DNA of 64,000 nt. Source: CAVZOY01 sp963777095. Lineage in GTDB: Bacteria; Actinomycetota; Actinomycetes; Mycobacteriales; Geodermatophilaceae. The stretch is taken from contig CAVZOY010000006.1 in assembly GCA_963777095.1 (NCBI GenBank), forward strand, positions 744,001 to 808,000, written 5' to 3'. A program made the position numbers and the translations under genes. Under the pieces are notes generated by a model. The model worked only from the letters and a program-made list of their open reading frames with translations, ran no database searches and had not been told where the DNA came from. Shown in pieces: positions 33,463-41,278 of this stretch (position 1 is the first letter of the stretch; each line of letters starts with the position of its first letter).

Positions 33463-34918
33463 ATGGCGTTCGGTTGGAAGCTGTACGGGGACGGCAAGAC
33501 GCCGCCCCTGGGGGAGGCGGTAGCACCTGACGAGCGGCTGTCGTGGCCGCGCACGGTCGGCATCGGCGCCCAGCACGTCGTCGCGATGTTCGGCGCGACG
33601 TTCGTCTTCCCGCTGATCATGGGCCTGGACCCGAACCTCGCGATCATGATGAGCGGCGATCGCGACGATCATCTTCCTGCTCATCGTCAAGAACCGGGTG
33701 CCGAGCTACCTGGGCACGCAGCGCCTCGTTCGTCGGCGGCGTCGCCGCGATCCGCGCCCAACGGCGGCGACTCCAGCGACGTCGTCGGCGCGATCCTGGT
33801 CGCCGGCGTCGTGCTGGCCCTGGTCGGTGTGCTCATCCACTTCGCCGGCGTCGGCGTCGTGAACAAGGTGCTGCCGCCGGCGGTCACCGGCGCCGTCGTC
33901 ATGCTGATCGGCTTCAACCTGGCGCCGGTGGCCGCCGAGCATCTACTGGCCGCAGGACCAGTGGGTGGCGCTGGCCGTGATGGCCTTCGTCATCGTCTGC
34001 TCGCTGGCGCTGCGCGGCTTCCTCGGCCCGCATCTCGATCCTGCTCGGGCCTGGTCTTCGGCTACCTGCTGTCGGTGCTGCTGGACGTCACGGCCGGCCA
34101 GATCACCTCGCCCGACCCGGCCGCCGGCGACGAGTCGACACCCGCGACCGGATCAACTTCGACGCGCGTGGGCAGGCCGACTGGTTCGGCCTGCCGGACT
34201 TCACCGCGCCGACGCTTCTCGCTGAACTTCAGCCTGCTCGTGCTGCCCGCCGTCATCGCCCTGGTCGCCGAGAACGCCGGCCACGTCAAGGCGGTCGCCG
34301 AGATGACCAAGCGCGACCTCGACCCGTACATCGGCCGGGCGATCTTCGCCGACGGCGTCGGCACCGTCGTCGCCACCGTCGGTCGGCGGCTCCCCCACGA
34401 CCACGTACGCCGAGAACATCGGCGTCATGGCGGCCACCCGGGTCTACTCGACCGCGGCGTACTACGTGGCGGCGATCGTGGCGATCCTGCTCGGCCTGAT
34501 CCCCAAGTTCGGCGCCCTGATCAGCATCGTCCCGGGCGGCGTGCTCGGCGGGATCACCGTCGTCCTCTACGGGATGATCGGCCTGCTCGGCGCGAAGATC
34601 TGGAAGGAGAACCGGGTCGACTTCGCCAACCCGATCAACCTGGTGCCGCTCGCGGCCGGGATCATCATCGGCATCGGCAACGTCGACCCTGCAGCTTCAC
34701 CGACAACTTCTCGCTGACCGGCATCGCGCTCGGCTCGATCGTCGCCGTCGTCGGCTGGCACGTCGCCCGCGCCGCTGGCACCGGCGGAGATGAAGGCGGC
34801 GCTGACCCGCGAGGGCGCGCACGCCGCGGCCGGCTCGACCTTCGGGCACGTGCACGGGGCGGAGACGGCGTCGAGGCGGCGGGTCCGACCCGTCGTCCGT
34901 GGACGAGGTGACCGGTGA
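33463..34918 (+). CDS. NCS2-family nucleobase (uracil/xanthine) permease (many frameshifts)
   Basis: About 485 residues. ATG 33463 has GGAGG 5 bp upstream. Recognisable NCS2 parts in order: LSWPRTVGIGAQHVVAMFGA, TFVFPLIMGLDPNLAIMMSG, VVNKVLPPAVTGAVVMLIGF (family motif), LPAVIALVAENAGHVKAVAE with the key Glu/His, RAIFADGVGTVVA, TTYAENIGVMAATRVYSTAA, YYVAAIVAILLGLIPKFGAL, IVPGGVLGGITVVLYGMIGL and DNFSLTGIALGSIVAVVGWH. Around ten indels break the frame between 33652 and 34785. The UraA/RutG-like TTYAENIGV and the neighbours (barbiturase, molybdenum hydroxylase) favour uracil or xanthine. GTGA overlap with the next gene. Confidence 0.8.
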
Positions 34919-35843
34919 CGAGGCGCCGCGCGTCCGTCGGCACGACGACCCCCGGGAGCGCCCGGGCGGTGAAGCCGGCTCCCTTCCGCTACGCCGACCC
35001 CGGCTCCCTCGACGAGGCCCTCGCGGTCCTCTCGTCGGAGGGTGAGGGCGCCAAGGTGCTCGCCGGTGGCCAGTCGCTGATCCCGCTGCTCAGCATGCGG
35101 CTCGCGGCACCGGCCACGCTGGTGGACATCAACCGGGTGCCCGGCCTCGACACCGTCGAGGCCACCGGGGACGGCGTGCGGGTGGGGGCGCTCGTCCGGC
35201 ACAACCAGCTGTTGAAGGACGACGCCGCCGCCCGGGTCCAGCCGCTGCTGGCCCGGGCGACGGCGAACGTCGCCCACCCCGCGGTCCGCAACCGCGGGAC
35301 CACGGTCGGCTCCATCGCACACGCCGACCCCGCCGGTGAGATGACCTCCGTCCTGGCGCTGACCGACGGCTCGGTGACCGTCGCGACGCCGGCCGGGACG
35401 TCCGACGTCCCCTGGCACGACTTCTTCGTCGGACCGCTCGAGACGTCGATCTCCGGCGCCGCGGTCGTGACGTCCGCTTTCTTCCCCGCGCTGCCCGCCG
35501 CTCGGGCACCGCCTTCGCCGAGATCGCCCGCCGCAAGGGCGACTACGCCGTCTGCGGCGCCGGCGTCGTCGTCACGCTCGACGAGGACCGCCGCGTCGCC
35601 GCCGTCCGGGCCTCGTACGTGTCCGTCGGGCTGGTGCCGCAGGTGCACGACCTGACCGAGGCCGTGCACGGCCTGCCCGTCGACGCCGCCGACTGGTCGG
35701 CCGCCGGCGCGCTGGCGCGCGGCAAGGTGGACCCGGACAGCGACCTGCACGCGTCGGCCGACTACCGGCGGCTGCTGGTCGGCGTGCTGACCGAGCGGAC
35801 GCTGCGCGCCGCTGCCGACGAGGCTGCCGGGAGGATGTCGTGA
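34915..35843 (+). CDS. Molybdenum hydroxylase FAD-binding medium subunit (CoxM-like, frameshifted)
   Basis: About 310 residues. From GTG 34915 the FAD-binding signature KVLAGGQSLIPLLSMRLAAP (near residue 45), DINRVPGL, HPAVRNRGTTVGSIAHADPA and DFFVGPLETSI are clear; after a missing base near 35498 the second frame gives GTAFAEIARRKGDYAVCGAG and ends DEAAGRMS. It carries electrons from the 2Fe-2S subunit to the external acceptor. The overlaps with permease and coxS (both GTGA) make it part of one plus-strand operon. Confidence 0.87.
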
Positions 35844-36379
35844 CGTCGGTCGACTCGGAGCGGACCGTCACGATCACCGTGAACGGTGTTCCACGTGAAG
35901 CGACCCTGCCGGTGCGCCGGCTGCTGTCCGACGCGCTGCGCCACGACCTGCGGCTGACCGGCACGCACGTCGGCTGCGAGCACGGCGTCTGCGGGGCGTG
36001 CACGGTGCTGGTGGACGACCAGCCGGTGCGCTCGTGCCTGATGCTCGCCGTCCAGGCCGACGGCCGGTCGGTGCGCACGGTCGAGGGGCTGGCCCGCGAC
36101 ACCCACCAGGGCGACGCGATCCTGCACCCGGTGCAGGAGGCCTTCCGCGAGTGCCACGCGCTGCAGTGCGGCTTCTGCACGCCGGGCTTCCTGATGACGA
36201 TCACCGCCGGCCTCGAGGGCCGCGACAACTCGGTCGGGATCACCGAGGAGGAGGTCGACGAGATCGTCGGCGGCAACCTCTGCCGGTGCACCGGCTACGC
36301 CAACATCAAGAAGGCCGTGCGGCACGCCGCCGCCGCGATGGGCGAGAGCCACCACCAGGACGACGAGGTCGCCCCGTGA
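35840..36379 (+). CDS. Molybdenum hydroxylase 2Fe-2S small subunit (CoxS-like)
   Basis: A 179-residue protein with two [2Fe-2S] domains: the ferredoxin-like CEHGVCGACTVLVDDQPVRS (first cluster) and CGFCTPGFLMT with GGNLCRCTGYANI (second cluster, next to the molybdopterin). GTG 35840 overlaps the coxM stop as GTGA. It relays electrons from the Mo site to the flavin. Its stop at 36377-36379 overlaps a GTG that opens a 34-codon reading frame leading exactly to the large-subunit start. Confidence 0.93.
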   Translation: MTSVDSERTVTITVNGVPREATLPVRRLLSDALRHDLRLTGTHVGCEHGVCGACTVLVDDQPVRSCLMLAVQADGRSVRTVEGLARDTHQGDAILHPVQEAFRECHALQCGFCTPGFLMTITAGLEGRDNSVGITEEEVDEIVGGNLCRCTGYANIKKAVRHAAAAMGESHHQDDEVAP

Positions 36380-36480
36380 TCATGCGCAGCCCGAGCCGCA
36401 TCGCCGGACGTGGAGCCGCATCGCGGTGCGGTTCAACGTCCGGTGCGGCGGCTCGAGCCGGCGTCAGGGGTCCACGGTGA
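36376..36480 (+). CDS. Possible 34-residue coupling ORF between coxS and coxL
   Basis: GTG 36376 overlaps the small-subunit stop (GTGA) and the TGA at 36478-36480 overlaps the large-subunit GTG (GTGA), so this frame fills the 97-bp gap exactly. The peptide (VIMRSPSRIAGRGAASRCGS, then an Arg/Ala-rich tail) has no recognisable homology. It may be a translation-coupling device, a chance frame, or the trace of an indel. I cannot choose between these. Confidence 0.3.
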   Translation: MIMRSPSRIAGRGAASRCGSTSGAAARAGVRGPR

Positions 36481-38894
36481 CGACGAAGCTGTTCGGCGAG
36501 CCGGTCCGCCGGCGCGAGGACGCCCGCCTCATCACCGGCAAGGGCCGCTACCTCGACGACATCGGCCACGACGCGCTGGCGGCCGCCTTCGTGCGCAGCC
36601 CGCACGCGCACGCCCGGATCGTCGACGTCGACGTCGACCCGTGCCTCGACCTCGACGGCGTCCTCGCGATCTACACCTACGAGGACCTGTCCGGCCCGAT
36701 GGCCGAGCCGCTGCCGGTGCTCATCCCCCACCCGCAGCTGACCGCGCCGCGCACCGGCTTCCCGCTGGCCAACGGCGAGGTGAACCACGTCGGCGAGGCG
36801 GTGGTCATGGTCGTGGCCACCGACCGGTACGTCGCCGAGGACGCCTGCGAGCGGATCCGGGTCACCTACGAGGAGCTGCCGGTCGTCGTCGGGGTGGACG
36901 CCGCCCGCTCGGCCGCGCACGCGGTGCACGACGAGATCCCCGACAACGTCGCCGCCGTCCACCACCAGGAGACCGGGGACGTCGAGGCGGCGCTGGCCGC
37001 CTCACCGCACACGCTCGAGTTCACCCAGTACATCGAGCGCAGCGCGTCCATGCCGATGGAGGGCCGCGGCGTCCACGCCCGCTGGGACGCGGAGGACGGC
37101 TCGCTGCGGGTGCACTCCTCCACCCAGGCGTCGACGTCGGTGCGCGCGGCGATCGCCGCCAAGCTCGAGCTGTCGCTGGAGCAGGTCGAGGTGGTCGCGC
37201 CGGACGTCGGCGGCGGCTTCGGCGTCAAGATCGTGCACCCGTGGCCGGAGGAGCTGCTGGTGCCGATGGCGGCGATCCGGCTGGGCCGCGCGGTCAAGTG
37301 GGCCGAGGACAGGCGAGAGCACTTCATCTCGTCGGCGCACGAGCGGCAGCAGCGGCAGGAGATCCGGGTCGGCTACGACGACGAGGGCCGACTGACCGCG
37401 CTCGACGTCCACATCTGGCACGACCACGGCGCCTACACGCCGTACGGGATCATCGTCCCGATCATCACGGCCACCCAGCTGATCGGGCCGTACGTGCTCC
37501 CGGTGTACCGGGCGAAGGTCGAGAGCGTCTACACGAACACCGTGATCGTGACGCCGTACCGCGGGGCCGGGCGGCCGCAGGGCTGCTACGCGATGGAGCG
37601 GACGATGGACCGCATCGCCGACGCGCTCGGCCTGGACCGGGCCGTCGTCCGCGAGCGGAACCTCATCCAGCCCGACCAGTTCCCCTACGACATGAACCTG
37701 ACGTTCCAGGACGGCCGGCCGGTCATCTACGACTCGGGCGACTACCAGGGCCTGCTGTCGAAGCTGCGCGCGCTGGTCGGCTGGGAGACGGCCGACGCAC
37801 TGCGGGCCGACGCCGAGGCGCGCGGCAAGCTGCTGGGCATCGGGATGGCCCTGTACGTGGAGGGCACCGGGCCGGGGCCGTACGAGGGCGGGCACGTGCA
37901 GGTGCTCGGCAGCGGCAAGGTGCTGGTGGCGACGGGGCTGACGTCGCAGGGGCAGGGGCACGAGACGTCGTTCGCGCAGATCGTGGCGTCGGAGCTCGGG
38001 GTGCCGATCGAGGACGTCGAGGTGACCACGGGCGACACCCGCCGCTTCCCGTACGCCGTGGGCACGTTCGCCTCGCGGGCCGCGGTGATGAGCGGCAACG
38101 CGATCGCACTGGCGGCGCGAGGTGTGCGCGAGAAGGCGCTGCGGATCGCGGCCGAGGTTCTGGAGGCATCGCCGGAGGACCTGGAGATCGACGAGGGCCT
38201 GGTGCAGGTGCGCGGGGTGCCGGGGACGTCGATCCCGCTGCGGACGGTCGCCGTTCTGTCGAACCCCCTGCGCTACGCGTTCGACGAGGCGGCCAAGCAG
38301 GCGACGCAGTTCGCGACGCACGACGACTCGAAGCCGCCGGTGGCCGCCGGCGATGCCCCCGGGCTCGAGCACCGTGACTACTACTCGCCGCTGCGCTCGA
38401 CGTTCGCGTCGGGTGCGCACGCGGCGGTGGTGGAGATCGACCCGGCGACGTTCGAGATCTCCGTGGTCAAGTACGCGGTCGTGCACGACTGCGGCAACGT
38501 GGTGAACCCGATGATCGTCGAGGGCCAGGTGCACGGCGGCGTCGCGCAGGGCGTGGGCGGGGCGCTGTACGAGCGGATGGCCTACGACGCCGACGGGCAG
38601 CTGCAGAACGCGTCGTTCATGGACTTCCTGATGCCGTACGCGTCCGAGGTGCCCGACATCGACATCGACCACCAGCAGACGCCGTCGCCCCTCAACCCGC
38701 TGGGGATCAAGGGCGCCGGCGAGGCCGGGGTCATCCCCGGGACGGCGGCGATCGCGTCGGCGATCGAGGACGCCACCGGACGGCGGATCGCGGCGATGCC
38801 GATCTCGCCGACGGAGCTGTACGACCTGATGCGGTCGCCGACCGCCGAGCGCACCGCGGCCTCCCAGCGCCGCGAGACGGGAGCGATGGCGTGA
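36477..38894 (+). CDS. Molybdenum hydroxylase large subunit, CoxL-like but not CO dehydrogenase
   Basis: An intact 805-residue molybdopterin-binding subunit of the xanthine oxidase family, from GTG 36477. N-terminal RRREDARLITGKGRYLDDIG; Mo-cofactor segments PDVGGGFGVKIVHPWPEELL (near residue 245), TPYRGAGRPQGCYAMER (near 360), GTGPGPYEGGHVQVLGSGKV, GLTSQGQGHETSFAQI and the final IKGAGEAGVIPGTAAI with the catalytic Glu (GAGEAG). The active-site loop reads YRGAGR, not the AYxCSFR of true CO dehydrogenase, so CO is unlikely as substrate. Beside an NCS2 permease, barbiturase and FdrA genes, a heterocycle such as uracil is the best guess (uracil to barbiturate). Confidence 0.88.
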   Translation: MTTKLFGEPVRRREDARLITGKGRYLDDIGHDALAAAFVRSPHAHARIVDVDVDPCLDLDGVLAIYTYEDLSGPMAEPLPVLIPHPQLTAPRTGFPLANGEVNHVGEAVVMVVATDRYVAEDACERIRVTYEELPVVVGVDAARSAAHAVHDEIPDNVAAVHHQETGDVEAALAASPHTLEFTQYIERSASMPMEGRGVHARWDAEDGSLRVHSSTQASTSVRAAIAAKLELSLEQVEVVAPDVGGGFGVKIVHPWPEELLVPMAAIRLGRAVKWAEDRREHFISSAHERQQRQEIRVGYDDEGRLTALDVHIWHDHGAYTPYGIIVPIITATQLIGPYVLPVYRAKVESVYTNTVIVTPYRGAGRPQGCYAMERTMDRIADALGLDRAVVRERNLIQPDQFPYDMNLTFQDGRPVIYDSGDYQGLLSKLRALVGWETADALRADAEARGKLLGIGMALYVEGTGPGPYEGGHVQVLGSGKVLVATGLTSQGQGHETSFAQIVASELGVPIEDVEVTTGDTRRFPYAVGTFASRAAVMSGNAIALAARGVREKALRIAAEVLEASPEDLEIDEGLVQVRGVPGTSIPLRTVAVLSNPLRYAFDEAAKQATQFATHDDSKPPVAAGDAPGLEHRDYYSPLRSTFASGAHAAVVEIDPATFEISVVKYAVVHDCGNVVNPMIVEGQVHGGVAQGVGGALYERMAYDADGQLQNASFMDFLMPYASEVPDIDIDHQQTPSPLNPLGIKGAGEAGVIPGTAAIASAIEDATGRRIAAMPISPTELYDLMRSPTAERTAASQRRETGAMA

Positions 38895-39541
38895 ACCTCG
38901 ACGGGTCCGCGGTGCTGCAGGCCGATCGGGAGCGGGTGTGGTCGGTGATCACCGACCCGGCCGTGCTGGCGCGGACGATCCCGGGCTGCATCTCGCTCGA
39001 GCAGGTGGGCGACGACGAGTACCGGCTGAACGTGTCCGTCGGGGTCGGCGCGATCAAGGGGACGTACGCCGGCGAGGTGCGGCTGTCGGACCAGAACCGG
39101 CCCGAGTCGTACGTCATGCACGCGTCCGGGGCCGGCGGGCCCGGCCAGGTGAAGGCCGTCGTGCCGATCGTGCTGGTGGACAACGGCGACGGGACGACGA
39201 CGGTGACCTACTCGGCGGACGCCGTGGTCGGTGGGCCGGTCGCCGGTGTGGGGCAGCGCATGATCACCGGCGTCGCCAAGCGCACGGCGCAGCAGTTCTT
39301 CACGGCCATCGACCACGAACTGCGCCGGGAGGTGGTGCCGATCGGCTCGGCGCCGTCTGCGGCTGCTGCTGACGCTCCTGCGGCGGAGGCGCCCAAGGTC
39401 TTCGCGGGCCGCGCTGCTGCTTCGGCCGGCGAGCTGAACATCCGCGAGGTGGCGCTCGGCGCCATCGGCGGAGCCGCGCTGTCCCTCATCGGCGTCGCCG
39501 TCGGCTACGTGCTCGGGCGCCGATTCACGTACTGGCGCTGA
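38891..39541 (+). CDS. CoxG-family SRPBCC protein with C-terminal membrane anchor
   Basis: A 216-residue protein. Residues 1-145 are a CoxG/SRPBCC domain (LQADRERVWSVITDPAVLAR, TIPGCISLEQVGDDEYRLNV), followed by an Ala/Pro-rich linker and a C-terminal transmembrane helix (ALGAIGGAALSLIGVAVGYV) with a basic end (LGRRFTYWR). In carboxydotrophs CoxG helps anchor CO dehydrogenase to the membrane; here it probably does the same for the adjacent hydroxylase, linking it to the respiratory chain. GTG 38891 overlaps the large-subunit stop as GTGA. Confidence 0.85.
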   Translation: MNLDGSAVLQADRERVWSVITDPAVLARTIPGCISLEQVGDDEYRLNVSVGVGAIKGTYAGEVRLSDQNRPESYVMHASGAGGPGQVKAVVPIVLVDNGDGTTTVTYSADAVVGGPVAGVGQRMITGVAKRTAQQFFTAIDHELRREVVPIGSAPSAAAADAPAAEAPKVFAGRAAASAGELNIREVALGAIGGAALSLIGVAVGYVLGRRFTYWR

Positions 39542-39857
39542 GCGTCCCGGCGGCATACTCGGCTCATCCGCTAGGGCTGGCATCAGCCGGCGAGATCCAT
39601 ACCCTTCGTGGACGCCCATTCGGAGCGCACCGTTGAACTGCGCGCCTTCGTCAAGATTTTCTCTGCTGGCATCTGATGGCTTGTGCGCGAACCTCTAGGG
39701 CGCGCGTGTCGCAGCGTGCCGCCCCCACTCGCAGCAGGGCACCAATCGGTGCGGTGATTACGTTGTAAGTGCGTCGGTCTCCGGCGTGCCAAGGAGCCGA
39801 CACCATCGGGCGCGCCGGGCGCATCATGGGGTGACGGACCTCGAGGAGGCACAGGCG
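39542..39857. other. Gene-free 316-bp stretch of lower GC
   Basis: No convincing gene. Base composition is less GC-rich than the surroundings, with segments such as TCAAGATTTTCTCTG. The minus strand encodes an orphan C-terminal-like peptide (KILTKARSSTVRSEWASTKG) without a plausible start, and the plus strand a short VDAHSERTVELRAFVKIF frame. These may be remnants of a lost gene. GAGGAGG near the right end is the ribosome-binding site of the DUF1707 gene. Confidence 0.4.
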
Positions 39858-40238
39858 ATGGGCGAGCTCCAACCGCGGATGCGAGCGGGTGACAAGGACC
39901 GTCAGCGGGTCGTCGAGCTGCTCGGGAGGCACTTCGGCGAGGGGCGGCTGACCGTCGAGGAGTTCGACGAGCGGGTCGTGCGGGCGCACGCGTCCGTGTA
40001 CCTCGACGAGCTCCCTGGACTGACGGTCGACCTCCCCAGCGAGCCGGTGCATCACCAGCGTCACGCGGGTCGGCGAGGTCGACCGATGCGGGCGCCTGCC
40101 CCGGTGTTCATGGTGTTGCTCGCGATGCTGCTGGCGTGGTCGCTCGTGGCGGCGATCGTGCAGGGCGCTCCGGTGATCCTCGTTCTCTTCCTCGTCTTCC
40201 TGTTCCTGCGGCACAGGCGGTGGAGCCGGCGCTGGTGA
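39858..40238 (+). CDS. DUF1707 domain protein with C-terminal membrane segment
   Basis: A 126-residue protein. The N-terminal DUF1707 block (MRAGDKDRQRVVELLGRHFG, EGRLTVEEFDERVVRAHASV) is characteristic of actinobacteria; the C-terminal half has a hydrophobic hairpin (FMVLLAMLLAWSLVAAIVQG, VILVLFLVFLFLRHRRW). ATG 39858 has GAGGAGG at a good distance; GTG 39831 is an in-frame alternative. The role of DUF1707 proteins is not established. The molybdopterin oxidoreductase gene begins 7 bp later. Confidence 0.75.
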   Translation: MGELQPRMRAGDKDRQRVVELLGRHFGEGRLTVEEFDERVVRAHASVYLDELPGLTVDLPSEPVHHQRHAGRRGRPMRAPAPVFMVLLAMLLAWSLVAAIVQGAPVILVLFLVFLFLRHRRWSRRW

Positions 40239-40245
40239 GCGCGCC

Positions 40246-41274
40246 GTGGCGGTGAGGGCAGCACTTCCCCGCCGGGCCGGGAGGCGCACGAACCTCGCCG
40301 TCCTCGGCCTGCTGCTCGTCGCCTTCGCGACCGGCGTCCTCGCCTACGGGGTCGGCACCTTGCCGGCGGGGACAGTCGTGGTCGCGGTCCACAGCGCGGC
40401 CGGGCTCGGGCTGCTGCTCCTCGTCCCGTGGAAGGCCGTCATCGTCCGGCGGTCGTGGCCGCACGCCGCCAGCACCCGAGGGCTCGCGACCGGGCTCGGA
40501 GCGCTCGTCGTCCTGACGGTCCTGACCGGCGTCCTGCACGCGATCGGCGTCGCGCCCCTCTCGATGCTCCTGATCCACGTGGGCATGTCGGTCTGCCTGG
40601 CCCCACTCCTCCTCTTCCACGCCTGGGGACGCCGGCAGCGCCCCCGCCGCACCGACCTCTCCCGCCGGACCCTGCTCAAAGCAGGCGGACTCGCGGCGGG
40701 CGCCGCCGCACTGTGGGCCGCGGGCGAGGGCGCGCTGCGACTCACCGGCGCCCCGGGCGCCGACCGGCGAGGCACCGGCTCGCTCGAGCGCGGCACCGAC
40801 GACCCGGCCGCCATGCCCGTCACCCAGTGGTTCACCGACACCGTGCCCGACGGCACCCTCGAGCCGATCACCGTCGTCGTCGGCGACAAGCTCACACGGG
40901 TCGACATCACCGATCTCGACCGCGGCGACAAGGTCCGCGCCGTGCTCGACTGCACCGGCGGCTGGTACGCGGAGCAGGACTGGGGCGGCATCCGCCTCGA
41001 CCGGCTCCTCAGCGAGGTGGGCGGCAACCTGCCCGACGACGGCAGCGTCGACGTCATCTCGCGCACCGGCTACCGCCGCCGGCTACCGCTCACCGACGCA
41101 CAGCACCTCCTGCTCGCCACGTCGGCCGCCGGGCAGCCGCTGTCCGACGGGCACGGCGCCCCCGTGCGACTCATCGCGCCGGGGCGACGCGGCTTCTGGT
41201 GGGTCAAGTGGGTGGCGCGCATCGAGGTCGTCGACGCGCCGTGGTGGCGGCAGCCGCCGTTTCCCTTGCAGTGA
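40246..41274 (+). CDS. Membrane-anchored molybdopterin-dependent oxidoreductase (sulfite oxidase/YedY-like)
   Basis: A 342-residue protein from GTG 40246. The first 125 residues form about four transmembrane helices (NLAVLGLLLVAFATGVLAYG, TVVVAVHSAAGLGLLLLVPW, LATGLGALVVLTVLTGVLHA, LIHVGMSVCLAPLLLFHAWG). After RRTLLKAGGLAAGAAALWAA comes an extracytoplasmic molybdopterin domain with the Mo-ligating Cys in AVLDCTGGWYAEQDWGGIRL and VRLIAPGRRGFWWVKWVARI, hallmarks of the sulfite-oxidase fold. The helices may hold haem as in cytochrome b-type partners. Physiological substrate unknown. Confidence 0.82.
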   Translation: MAVRAALPRRAGRRTNLAVLGLLLVAFATGVLAYGVGTLPAGTVVVAVHSAAGLGLLLLVPWKAVIVRRSWPHAASTRGLATGLGALVVLTVLTGVLHAIGVAPLSMLLIHVGMSVCLAPLLLFHAWGRRQRPRRTDLSRRTLLKAGGLAAGAAALWAAGEGALRLTGAPGADRRGTGSLERGTDDPAAMPVTQWFTDTVPDGTLEPITVVVGDKLTRVDITDLDRGDKVRAVLDCTGGWYAEQDWGGIRLDRLLSEVGGNLPDDGSVDVISRTGYRRRLPLTDAQHLLLATSAAGQPLSDGHGAPVRLIAPGRRGFWWVKWVARIEVVDAPWWRQPPFPLQ

Positions 41275-41278
41275 CGCC

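Noticed and set aside
27371..34918. A decaying genomic island
   Set aside because: Despite many frame breaks, all catalytic motifs and codon bias persist, no integrase, transposase, tRNA end or direct repeats flank it, and the adjoining coxMSLG genes of the same pathway are nearly intact.
34915..38894. Aerobic CO dehydrogenase (form I)
   Set aside because: The large subunit has YRGAGR instead of the AYxCSFR loop with the Cu/Mo-binding Cys.
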